A stretch of DNA of 64,000 nt from an uncultured Vicinamibacterales bacterium (GTDB taxonomy: Bacteria > Acidobacteriota > Vicinamibacteria > Vicinamibacterales > UBA8438). The notes beneath the pieces are model-generated. The model had not been told where the DNA came from. It worked only from the letters and a program-made list of their open reading frames with translations, and ran no database searches. Position numbers and translations under genes: made by a program. Positions 42,062-49,539 of this stretch are shown piece after piece. Numbering within the stretch: position 1 is the first letter of the stretch; each line of letters opens with the position of its first letter. Where the stretch lies: the NCBI GenBank assembly GCA_958295905.1, contig OY282382.1, positions 1,946,001 to 2,010,000 on the forward strand, given 5' to 3'.

Positions 42062-43963
42062 ATGGCCGAGACGACCGAGATCCGACTTCCCCGGCTGGCC
42101 GATTCCGTCACGACGGTCAAGTTCGGCGCGTGGCTGAAGTGGGAGGGCGACCGGGTCGAGGCCGGCGAGCCTGTCGCCGAGGTCGAGACCGACAAGACCA
42201 CCGTCGAGCTGGAGGCCCCGGCCGCCGGCGTGCTGTGCGACCTCCGGGTCGCGCCCGGCGCGGACGGCCTGGAGGTCGGTGCGGTGTTGGCGCGGATTGC
42301 TCCGGTAGCGGGGGAGGACCCTGGGCCCGCGGTCGCGTCACCGGCCGTGGCGACGCCGATTTCGGCGATACCGTCCCCGGCCATACCGCTGCCGGCGGCC
42401 GGAGCGCGGCTGGTCGCGGGCGGCGACGGTACGTCGATCCGCGTTGGATCGCCCGCCGCGCTGCCGGGCCGGGCTGTCCCGGGCGTGGAGCCGCCGGGCG
42501 GCTCGGCTCCCGGCGAATCGCCGGCGGCGCGGGACGAGGCGCCGACGCCGCTGAGAGCGCCCCCGGCGGCCCCCGGTGCGGCACCGGCAGCGCGGGACGC
42601 GGCGCCGGCAGATGACGCTCCCTCGGCGACGCCGCTGGCCCTCCGGATGGCCGCCGCGGCCGGGCTCGACCTGTCCGCTGTGCGGGCCGCGGGCGCCGAC
42701 GGCCGCATCCGCAGGACGGACATCGACCGCGTGCTCGCCGCGCGGCGGGGGGCGCCGGTTGAAGGCACGGGCGTATCGGAGGGTGCATTCTGGCCGGACG
42801 ACGGCCAGCCCTCGTCGGGTGCGCGGGTTGAAGCCGCGGGCGCATTCTCGCCGGTTGAAGCCGCGGGCGCAGCGGAGGGCGCATTCTGGCCGGACGACGG
42901 CCGGCCCTCGTCGGGTGCGCGGGTTGAAGCCGCGGGCGCATTCTCGCCGGTTGAAGCCGCGGGCGCAGCGGAGGGCGCGTTCTGGCCGGACGACGGCCGG
43001 CCCTCGTCGGGTGCGCGGGTTGCCGCGGGTACAGCAGAGGGTGCGTTCTCGCCGGATGGCGGCCGGCCCTCGTCGGGTGCGCCGCCTGCGCTGAGCCCGT
43101 CCAGTCCTTCCGCGGGCGCGGAGGAGCGGGCTGCCGCGGAGGCGGCGGGTGCCTCGGCGCCGCCTGCGCTGAGCCCGCCCAGTCCTTCCGCGGGCGCGGA
43201 GGAGCGGGCTGCCGCGGAGGTTCCGGGCACCGCGGCGCCGCCCCACCGCGAGCCGCCGCTGACGGCCATGCGCCGGGTCACCGCGACCCGCATGCAGCAG
43301 GCCAAGCGGACGGTCCCCCACTTTTATCTGCGCACCGAGTGCCGGGTCGACGCGGCGCTCGGTTTTCTCGCCGCCGCCAAGCGCCATTCGCCGGACGCGC
43401 CGCCCACCCTCACCGATCTCGTCGTCCGGGCCGCCGCCTGCGCGCTCCGCACCGTGCCCGAGGCCAACTCCGCGTGGGTGGACGGGGCGGTGCGGGTCTA
43501 CGACCGCGTCGACGTCGCGGTGGCCGTCAACACCCCCCACGGCCTGTTGGCGCCGGTGGTTCGCGGGGCCGAGCGGAAGGACCTCGGAGCCATCGCCCGC
43601 GAGACCCGCGCCCTCGCCGCGCGGGCCCGCGGGGGGCGCCTCGCGCCCGCCGAGTACGCGGGGGGCACGTTCACCATTTCGAACCTGGGGATGTACGGGG
43701 TCGAGAGCCTCTTCGCGATTGTGAACCCGCCGCAGAGCTGCATTCTCGGCGTGGGGGCGGCGACCCGGCGCCCGGTGGCTACCGGCGATCGCGTCGGCGT
43801 GGGGTCGGTGATGGCCTGCACTCTGTCGGCCGACCACCGGGTCATCGACGGTGCGGCGGGGGCCGCGCTGCTGGAGGCGATCAGGTCCTGCCTGGAGCAG
43901 CCCGGCCTGATGCTGCTCCGGACCGAGACATCGCCGCCGCATGACCGGGGCGGCCCGGGGTGA
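42062..43963 (+). CDS. Dihydrolipoamide acyltransferase (E2) with tandem-repeat linker
   Basis: The product is 633 residues from the ATG at 42062 behind AGGAAGGG. An N-terminal lipoyl domain (residues 4-80) has the lipoylated Lys45 in VETDKTTVELEAPAAG. A peripheral-subunit-binding domain follows at about 190-228 (ATPLALRMAAAAGLDLSAVR, GRIRRTDIDRVLA). The catalytic domain starts near residue 400 (LTAMRRVTATRMQQAKRTVP) and ends with the active-site motif SADHRVIDGAAGAAL. Between PSBD and catalytic domain is an exceptional linker. Three 32-residue copies of EGAFWPDDG(R/Q)PSSGAR... (residues 240-335) come first. Two 26-residue copies of PPALSPxSPSAGAEERAAAE follow. E2 transfers acyl groups from lipoyl to CoA; the E1-like gene upstream is its likely partner. 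Confidence 0.88.
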   Translation: MAETTEIRLPRLADSVTTVKFGAWLKWEGDRVEAGEPVAEVETDKTTVELEAPAAGVLCDLRVAPGADGLEVGAVLARIAPVAGEDPGPAVASPAVATPISAIPSPAIPLPAAGARLVAGGDGTSIRVGSPAALPGRAVPGVEPPGGSAPGESPAARDEAPTPLRAPPAAPGAAPAARDAAPADDAPSATPLALRMAAAAGLDLSAVRAAGADGRIRRTDIDRVLAARRGAPVEGTGVSEGAFWPDDGQPSSGARVEAAGAFSPVEAAGAAEGAFWPDDGRPSSGARVEAAGAFSPVEAAGAAEGAFWPDDGRPSSGARVAAGTAEGAFSPDGGRPSSGAPPALSPSSPSAGAEERAAAEAAGASAPPALSPPSPSAGAEERAAAEVPGTAAPPHREPPLTAMRRVTATRMQQAKRTVPHFYLRTECRVDAALGFLAAAKRHSPDAPPTLTDLVVRAAACALRTVPEANSAWVDGAVRVYDRVDVAVAVNTPHGLLAPVVRGAERKDLGAIARETRALAARARGGRLAPAEYAGGTFTISNLGMYGVESLFAIVNPPQSCILGVGAATRRPVATGDRVGVGSVMACTLSADHRVIDGAAGAALLEAIRSCLEQPGLMLLRTETSPPHDRGGPG

Positions 43964-45504
43964 CCTTCCGATCTCGGCAAGGCCCGCCGACGGTCATGGG
44001 CGCCCTGGCCGGCCCGCTGCGCGCGGCGTTCCACGAGCCGGACACCCGCACGTACCGGTACGCGCAAGGCACGGTGTGGGCGCTCATTCTGACCTCCATC
44101 CTGCTGCTCGTCGTCGAGGCCCTGCTGCCGGCCGGCAGCCCCGCCGGTCGCGTGGTGCAGGCCGTCGACCGCGTCCTGTTGTCGATTTTCGCGGTCGAGA
44201 TCCTGCTGCGGGTGGGTTCGTACCGGCCGCCGGCCCTCGATGTCTTCCGGCGTCCCCCCATGGGGAGGCTCCGCACCCACCTGCTGGGACGGCTCCAGTA
44301 CCTGCTGCGGCCCATCATGCTGGTCGACATCCTGGCCGTGCTGGCGCTGTTCCCCGAGCTGCGGGGCCTGCGGGCCCTGCGGCTGCTGCGGCTCCTGCGC
44401 TCGAACCGGCTGTTCCGCTACCGCAACCCGTTCGCCATCGTCCTGCAGGCGTTCGAAGAAAACGGTGTGCTGTTCATCCTGGCGTTCGGGGTCCTGGGGG
44501 CGGCGACGTTGCTGGGCGGGTCGAGCATGTACCTGGTGGAAGTCAGGGACAACCCCGACATCACCACGCTCATGGACGGCATGTGGTGGGCGCTGGTCAC
44601 CACGACCACCGTCGGGTTCGGCGACATCGCGCCGGTGACCGGGCTCGGACGCCTCATCGGCGCGGTGATGATGGTCGCCGGCATGTTCACCCTGGCCCTG
44701 TTCGCGGGCATCGTCGGGTCGAGCCTCGTCAGCAGCGTCGTCAGCGTCCGGGAGGAGCAGTTCCGCATGAGCGACTACGTGAACCACATCGTCGTGTGCG
44801 GGTACGACAAGAGCACCCATCTGATGCTCGATGCGCTGCGCGCCGAGGTCGACCCGGCGCAGACCCGCGTGGTGCTGTTCGACACCCACGAGCGCTCGCG
44901 CGACGTGCCCCCCGAGTTCCTGTGGGTGCAGGGAGACCCGACCAAGGAGAGCGAGCTGGACAAGGTGCGGCTGATGCACGCCGCCGCGGTCATCGTGCCG
45001 GGCAAGCGCGACACGTCGCCGCAGGCTGCCGACGCCCGTTCGATCCTCATCACGTTCACCATCCGGTCCTACCTCAGCCGCCAGCGCCGAGATGTTCGCC
45101 GCCGGCGGTTCCCGCTCTACGTCGTCGTCGAGATCCTCGATTCCGAGAACGTCGACCACGCGCGCAAGGCGGGGGCCGACGAGGTGATCGAGACCCGCAA
45201 GATCGGTTATGCGATGATCGCCCATGCGGTGGGGTACCATGGCACCGCCACCGCCATGAGCCGGGTGCTGCTGTCGGGCGCGCACAACGTGTATGTCGGG
45301 GTGCTGCCCGGCGATCGCAAGGAGCCGGTGCCGTTCGGCGAGCTGTTGGTGGAGATGCAGTTGTCCAAGCGCGGCGGTCTCGTGGTGGGCCTGCGCACGC
45401 CGGCCGGCGACGAAGTGATCAACCCCCCCAAGGACTACCCGGTGCAACCGCGCACGCAACTGCTCTATCTCGCCGAGGAGGCGCTGCTGGACCCGCCTGG
45501 ATAA
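43960..45504 (+). CDS. Voltage-gated-type K+ channel with RCK/TrkA-N domain
   Basis: The product is 514 residues from the GTG at 43960, overlapping the E2 stop by 4 bp (GTGA). Six transmembrane segments are apparent, with an S4-like arginine helix LRALRLLRLLRSNRLFRYRN and pore filter TTTTVGFGDIAPVTG. A Rossmann RCK domain follows (YVNHIVVCGYDKSTHLMLDA, VLFDTHERSRDVPPEF, GDPTKESELDKVRLMHAAAV). The tail resembles RCK_C (VINPPKDYPVQPRTQLLYLA). It conducts potassium across the inner membrane, gated by ligand at RCK and perhaps voltage. Coupling to an E2 gene is odd and probably not functional. Confidence 0.9.
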   Translation: MTFRSRQGPPTVMGALAGPLRAAFHEPDTRTYRYAQGTVWALILTSILLLVVEALLPAGSPAGRVVQAVDRVLLSIFAVEILLRVGSYRPPALDVFRRPPMGRLRTHLLGRLQYLLRPIMLVDILAVLALFPELRGLRALRLLRLLRSNRLFRYRNPFAIVLQAFEENGVLFILAFGVLGAATLLGGSSMYLVEVRDNPDITTLMDGMWWALVTTTTVGFGDIAPVTGLGRLIGAVMMVAGMFTLALFAGIVGSSLVSSVVSVREEQFRMSDYVNHIVVCGYDKSTHLMLDALRAEVDPAQTRVVLFDTHERSRDVPPEFLWVQGDPTKESELDKVRLMHAAAVIVPGKRDTSPQAADARSILITFTIRSYLSRQRRDVRRRRFPLYVVVEILDSENVDHARKAGADEVIETRKIGYAMIAHAVGYHGTATAMSRVLLSGAHNVYVGVLPGDRKEPVPFGELLVEMQLSKRGGLVVGLRTPAGDEVINPPKDYPVQPRTQLLYLAEEALLDPPG

Positions 45505-45512
45505 ACCGACAG

Positions 45513-45568
45513 CAGTTGCGGGATGCATCGCGGCTCGAATGCAGCGGGGACTTTCGCCACGGGCGGTT
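45513..45568 (-). repeat. R2 dispersed repeat, copy 3
   Basis: On the minus strand CCGTGGCGAAAGTCCCCGCT, then GCATTCGAGC and CGATGCATCCCGCAACTG, as in the copies at 3590 and 17731. It lies just after the K+ channel stop codon. Confidence 0.6.
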
Positions 45569-45668
45569 GGGGGACCCGCTATCGGCAGCGCGATGGCATC
45601 GCCGGTCGATGCGGGGGGGCTCGTCGCGGGTCCCCAGGCCGCGTGGCCCCGGCGGGAGGCCGAAACGC

Positions 45669-45674
45669 GCTATA
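45669..45674 (+). promoter_or_regulatory. -10 element TATACT upstream of the serine hydrolase
   Basis: TATACT in GCTATACTGCC, 65 bp before the ATG at 45740. No convincing -35; a 5' leader with a strong GGAGGA ribosome site follows. Confidence 0.4.
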
Positions 45675-45739
45675 CTGCCGCGTTTCAAGTAAGGAACGCT
45701 CGTTTGCCCGCCACCGCAGGGCGGCCCGGAGGAGGAATC

Positions 45740-47197
45740 ATGACCACGAAGCGCGCACTGGCGGCGCTGATCCTGGCGGTGCTGATGGCGCCGATGCCCG
45801 CGGCGGCCCAGCAGGAAGAGACCTACGACTACTGGAAGTTCCAGCGGGAGATGGTCCGGTACGGGCAGCAGGCGATCTTCATGTGCAACGGGCTGTTCAC
45901 GTCGAACCGCACCCTGGAGGACGTCTTCGCGCAGGAGCTCGCGTTCCTGCCCCGGCCGGTGGGGACGCCCCGCGGCGGGGACTACGTCATCGACGACAAG
46001 CGGAAGGCGGTGGCCATCGGGACGCCGGGGGGCACCCCGGTCATGCGGGCGGCGTTCCGCGAGGGCATCGGCTGCGTGATTCTGCCGCCCGACCAGACCT
46101 TCGAGGACATCGAGCGGCTGCCCGTCCTCGACCTGCCCTATCCGGCCGGCGACTCCGCCGACGTCCCGTGGCCGGATGGCGACCTCGTCGCCGGCGCCTC
46201 CCCGTCGCCGTCCATCGACGCGGCCGCCATCGAGGCCGCCTCGAACTGGGCCTTCGACCGCGGCACGCCCGAGCAGGTCACCCTGAGCCTGCTCATCGTG
46301 CACGAGGGTCAGATCATCCACGAGCGGTACGCGCCGGGGGTGGACGTGACCACCCGCACCCGCACGTGGTCGACGGCCAAGAGCATCGCCGCGACCCTCA
46401 TCGGGATGCTTGTCGACGACGGCCGCCTGAAGCTCGACGAGCCGCTGGGCTTCGAGTGGCTGCCGCGCGCCGCGTCGCCCGAGACGGACCCGCGCAACGC
46501 CATCACCCTGCGCCACGTGCTCAACATGTCGAGCGGCCTCGATGCCGTCGACAACGCCGGCCGCGAGTACGCCACGGGCTCCGGGCTCGCGTACTGGGCC
46601 GGGGCCAGCTCGGTGCGCGGCGCCCTGCGGCAGGCGCTGATCCGCGGGCCCGGCACGAGCTGGGACTACGAGAACTACGACACGCTGCTCGCGGTCTACA
46701 AGATGAAGCAGGTCCTGGGCGACGAGCAGACCTACCGCGAGTTCCCGCGGCGCGCCCTCCTCGACCGCATCGGCATGCGCAACACCCTGGTCAGCACCGA
46801 TCGGTTCGGCGACTTCATCCTCAGCAGCCAGATCTACACCAACGCCCGCGACCTCGCCCGCTTCGGCCTGCTGTATCTGCAGAACGGCGTGTGGAACGGC
46901 GAGCGGCTGATTTCCGAGGCCTGGATCGACTTCGTGCGCACCCCGGCTCCGGCCACCGTCGGCCGTGGCGGCCACTACGGCGGCCAGTGGTGGCTGGTGC
47001 CCGAGAACCGGAACGACGTGCCCAGGGACGCCTACTCGACCTCGGGCAACCGCGGCCAGTACGTCGTCGTCGTGCCGTCGCACGATCTGGTCATCGTGCG
47101 CCGCGGCCTTGATTGGGGGCGCCAGGGCTTCGACCGGTGGGGGCTGACCCGGGAGGTGCTGAAGGCGGTCCGGATGCCGACCGACGACGGGCAGTAG
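45740..47197 (+). CDS. Secreted serine hydrolase, class C beta-lactamase-like
   Basis: The product is 485 residues from the ATG at 45740 behind GGAGGAATC. A signal peptide (AALILAVLMAPMPAAAQQ) precedes a 130-residue N-terminal region and a beta-lactamase/transpeptidase-like domain. Catalytic motifs are WSTAKS (Ser211, Lys214 of SxxK), DYENYD (YxN) and TSGNRGQ in place of KTG. LRHVLNMSSGLDAVD and NARDLARFGLLYLQNGVWNG are typical of esterase/DD-peptidase relatives (PF00144). These enzymes hydrolyse esters, D-amino-acid peptides or amides; the altered third motif argues against a true beta-lactamase. Confidence 0.88.
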   Translation: MTTKRALAALILAVLMAPMPAAAQQEETYDYWKFQREMVRYGQQAIFMCNGLFTSNRTLEDVFAQELAFLPRPVGTPRGGDYVIDDKRKAVAIGTPGGTPVMRAAFREGIGCVILPPDQTFEDIERLPVLDLPYPAGDSADVPWPDGDLVAGASPSPSIDAAAIEAASNWAFDRGTPEQVTLSLLIVHEGQIIHERYAPGVDVTTRTRTWSTAKSIAATLIGMLVDDGRLKLDEPLGFEWLPRAASPETDPRNAITLRHVLNMSSGLDAVDNAGREYATGSGLAYWAGASSVRGALRQALIRGPGTSWDYENYDTLLAVYKMKQVLGDEQTYREFPRRALLDRIGMRNTLVSTDRFGDFILSSQIYTNARDLARFGLLYLQNGVWNGERLISEAWIDFVRTPAPATVGRGGHYGGQWWLVPENRNDVPRDAYSTSGNRGQYVVVVPSHDLVIVRRGLDWGRQGFDRWGLTREVLKAVRMPTDDGQ

Positions 47198-47303
47198 TTC
47201 GAAACGGCCGGCCGGCGGCTCCGCTTACCGCCCGACCGGACCTGCGGGTGTCTGCGCCGTCGGCGCGGCGTGAGCCGCTCACGGCGCGGATCCCGCCCCG
47301 CGG

Positions 47304-47780
47304 TCAACCGCCCCCCGTGGGGCGGCCAAGACGGACGACGATGTCGTACTCCGCCCGGGTCACCGGCTGCACGGACAACCGGCTGCCCTTTTGCGTCACC
47401 TTCATCGCTTCCAGGCCCTGGGTGGTCTTGAGCACGGAGAGCGGTACGGTCTCCGCGAACCGCTCCACGAACTCGAGGTCCACCATGTACCAGATCGGGG
47501 CGTCCGGCTTGCTGCGCGCGTCGAAGTACTTGTGGCCCGCCTCCCACGCGAAGTGGTCCGGATAGGCGGTTCGCGCGATCCGGGCGAGCCCGGAGACGCC
47601 GGGGGGCGCGGCGTTCGACGCGTAGAACAGCACCTCGTCGCCCACCCGCATGTCGTTGCGCATGAAGTTCCGAGCCTGGAAGTTGCGCACCCCTTCCCAG
47701 CATGTCTCCCCGTCCCGCGCCAGATCGTCGATGCTGTAGGCGCTCGGCTCGCATTTCATCAACCAGTAGCGTTTCGGCAT
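47304..47780 (-). CDS. EVE domain protein
   Basis: The product is 158 residues from the ATG at 47780. It is a single EVE (PUA-like) domain: MPKRYWLMKCEPSAYSIDDL, WEGVRNFQARNFMRNDMRVG, VLFYASNAAPPGVSGLARI and DPKxxxxxPxWYMVD-type SKPDAPIWYMVDLEFV. EVE domains bind modified bases in DNA or RNA and are often linked with restriction or defence. No restriction genes are adjacent. It has no Shine-Dalgarno sequence; GACAAT lies 6 bp upstream of the ATG. Confidence 0.9.
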   Translation of the reverse strand: MPKRYWLMKCEPSAYSIDDLARDGETCWEGVRNFQARNFMRNDMRVGDEVLFYASNAAPPGVSGLARIARTAYPDHFAWEAGHKYFDARSKPDAPIWYMVDLEFVERFAETVPLSVLKTTQGLEAMKVTQKGSRLSVQPVTRAEYDIVVRLGRPTGGG

Positions 47781-47786
47781 GCCGCT

Positions 47787-47792
47787 ATTGTC
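47787..47792 (-). promoter_or_regulatory. -10 element GACAAT, leaderless-type promoter
   Basis: GACAAT, then AGCGGC and the ATG at 47780 on the minus strand; TTGTGC lies 17 bp upstream as a weak -35. Confidence 0.45.
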
Positions 47793-47874
47793 CGCGGGGC
47801 GGGTTCGCGGCACAAGACGACGCCCACTGAACTTCGTCCGGCGGCCGTCCGTCAAATGTCAGGCAGGAGGAAGC

Positions 47875-48162
47875 ATGACAACGCAGACTTGGTGGGAAAC
47901 GGTGGGAGGCACCGGCAGCGCGGTGCTCGATCAGCTCAGAAAGCTGCTGGCCGAAGGCAACGTTCGACGGGTGCGGGTACGGCAGAAGGCGCAGGTCATC
48001 GCGGAGTTCCCGCTGACCGTGGGATTGGTCGGCGCGGTGTTCGCGCCGTTGCTGGCCGCGATCGGCGCGATAACCGCGCTGGTCACCGGGTGCACCATCG
48101 AGATCGAGCGCGAAGGTTCCGGCGAGGCGGCGGACCCTGCGCCGCCTCCCGACTCCAACTGA
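47875..48162 (+). CDS. DUF4342 family small membrane-associated protein
   Basis: The product is 95 residues from the ATG at 47875 behind AGGAGGAAGC. The sequence VLDQLRKLLAEGNVRRVRVR followed by IAEFPLTVGLVGAVFAPLLA and the hydrophobic AAIGAITALVTGCTIEIE matches DUF4342, small proteins with a membrane-inserting segment and unknown function. It is divergent from the EVE gene, with about 95 bp between them. Confidence 0.8.
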   Translation: MTTQTWWETVGGTGSAVLDQLRKLLAEGNVRRVRVRQKAQVIAEFPLTVGLVGAVFAPLLAAIGAITALVTGCTIEIEREGSGEAADPAPPPDSN

Positions 48163-48522
48163 ATGAAAGGGCGCCGTGGTCATCACGGACAACGGCGCTC
48201 CGTGGAGCGTCGTGGCGGCCACGAGCGCCGCGGCGCTCCCGGTGGACGTTCAGGATCCTGAATGCTCACGGGCTCGCGGGGCGGTGCGGGCCGTTCGTTC
48301 CTGTGCCGCCGAGGCCGGGGCCGACGCTACGTTGGATGCCCCGCACGCGGGCTCCACCCCGCAGGAGGGATCCGCCGAGTCGTCGCATCAGTGGATCCCC
48401 CGCGCGCGCGGGCTCAACCGCCGGTTGGAACCGCACTGCGGTATCATCCCCGGAGGGTCCCGTTCGTCCGGCCGCGGTGGATCGCCGCAGGCCGGCGGCA
48501 TGCGCCCGCGGGGAGGAGCGTC
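48163..48522. other. Intergenic with CRISPR-like repeat pair
   Basis: No gene recognised. Contains the pair at 48330-48419 and, near 48446, TATCAT as a possible -10 for the downstream gene. Confidence 0.45.
48330..48419 (+). repeat. CRISPR-like repeat pair, 29 bp, period 61
   Basis: GTGGATCCCCCGCGCGCGCG plus GGCTCAACC at 48391-48419 is very close to the type I-E consensus (GTGTTCCCCGCGCGCGCGGG...). A degenerate copy (GGATGCCCCGCACGCGGGCT) sits 61 bp upstream at 48330-48358. One 32-bp spacer; no further units or cas genes in the window. Confidence 0.65.
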
Positions 48523-49539
48523 GTGAGAACACGGACATGGCTGGCCGCCTGCGTTGCCGTCGTGCTGTTCGGCTCGGAGGGGCTCGCGGAGCAGGCGCCG
48601 CCCGGGTGCGAGCCGGTGGGGGACATCCGGTTCATCTGCGATCTGACCGGTCCCGAGGACTTGGCCGTCGTGCCCGGCGCCGAGTGGGTCATCGCGTCGG
48701 GGAACCAGGCGGGGGGGCGGATTCACCTCGTCGACGTGGACGAGAAGACGACCTCCGTCCTCTTCCCGACCCCGGCCCGGACCGAGCGGCTCGACCGGGC
48801 GGCTTGGCCGACCTGCCCCGGCCCCCTCGATCCCGCGGAGCTGGACGGGAACGAGTTCCGGGCCCACGGCCTCTATCTCGATCCCGGTGAGGACGGCGTC
48901 CACACGCTGTACGTGGTGCACCATGGCCGGCGCGAGTCGATCGAGGTGTTCGAGGTCGATGCGGCGGCCGGGCCGGTCACGCTGGCGTGGGTCGGGTGCG
49001 CGGTGGCCCCGGAGCCGCTGCGCCTCAACTCGGTGGTGGCGCTGCCGGAGGGCGGTTTCGCGGCGACGAGCACCTCCACCGGGGACGTCTGGGAGTGGCG
49101 CGCCGAGGGCGGCTGGTCGTTGATCGCGGGCACCGAGGACACGACGCCGAACGGTCTCGAGATTTCCCCCGACGGACGGTGGCTCTACATCGCGGGGTGG
49201 CGCGGCGAGAAGCTGACGCGCCTGTCGCGCGGGCGGACGCCGCTGCAGAAGGACGTCGTCGCGGTCCCCTTCCGGCCGGACAACTTGCGGTCGGTCGACG
49301 GCGGCGCCGTGCTCCTGGCCGCGGGCCACGGCGACTACGGGACGCCGCAGGAGACCTCGAACGTGGCGACCATCGATCCCGAGACGCTCGAGGTTCGGCG
49401 GATCTTCCGGCACCCGCGCATCGAGGGGTTCGCATCGTCCACCGCGGCCATTCGGATCGGCGGCGAGATATGGCTGGGGACGAATCGCGGCGGCATGATC
49501 GCGTACTTTCCGGCCCCGGACGCGGAGCCCGCCCGGTGA
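48523..49539 (+). CDS. Secreted SMP-30/strictosidine-synthase-like beta-propeller protein
   Basis: The product is 338 residues from GTG 48523 behind GGGAGGAGCGTC. After the signal peptide (LAACVAVVLFGSEGLAEQ) it shows a six-bladed propeller pattern: CDLTGPEDLAVVPGAEWVIA, GNEFRAHGLYLDPGEDGVHT, LYVVHHGRRESIEVFEVDAA, TPNGLEISPDGRWLYIAGWR and PRIEGFASSTAAIRIGGEIW. Related proteins are lactonases or paraoxonase-like hydrolases. Activity is unproven. It overlaps the downstream CRTAC1 gene by 4 bp (GTGA), so it belongs to that operon. Confidence 0.82.
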   Translation: MRTRTWLAACVAVVLFGSEGLAEQAPPGCEPVGDIRFICDLTGPEDLAVVPGAEWVIASGNQAGGRIHLVDVDEKTTSVLFPTPARTERLDRAAWPTCPGPLDPAELDGNEFRAHGLYLDPGEDGVHTLYVVHHGRRESIEVFEVDAAAGPVTLAWVGCAVAPEPLRLNSVVALPEGGFAATSTSTGDVWEWRAEGGWSLIAGTEDTTPNGLEISPDGRWLYIAGWRGEKLTRLSRGRTPLQKDVVAVPFRPDNLRSVDGGAVLLAAGHGDYGTPQETSNVATIDPETLEVRRIFRHPRIEGFASSTAAIRIGGEIWLGTNRGGMIAYFPAPDAEPAR

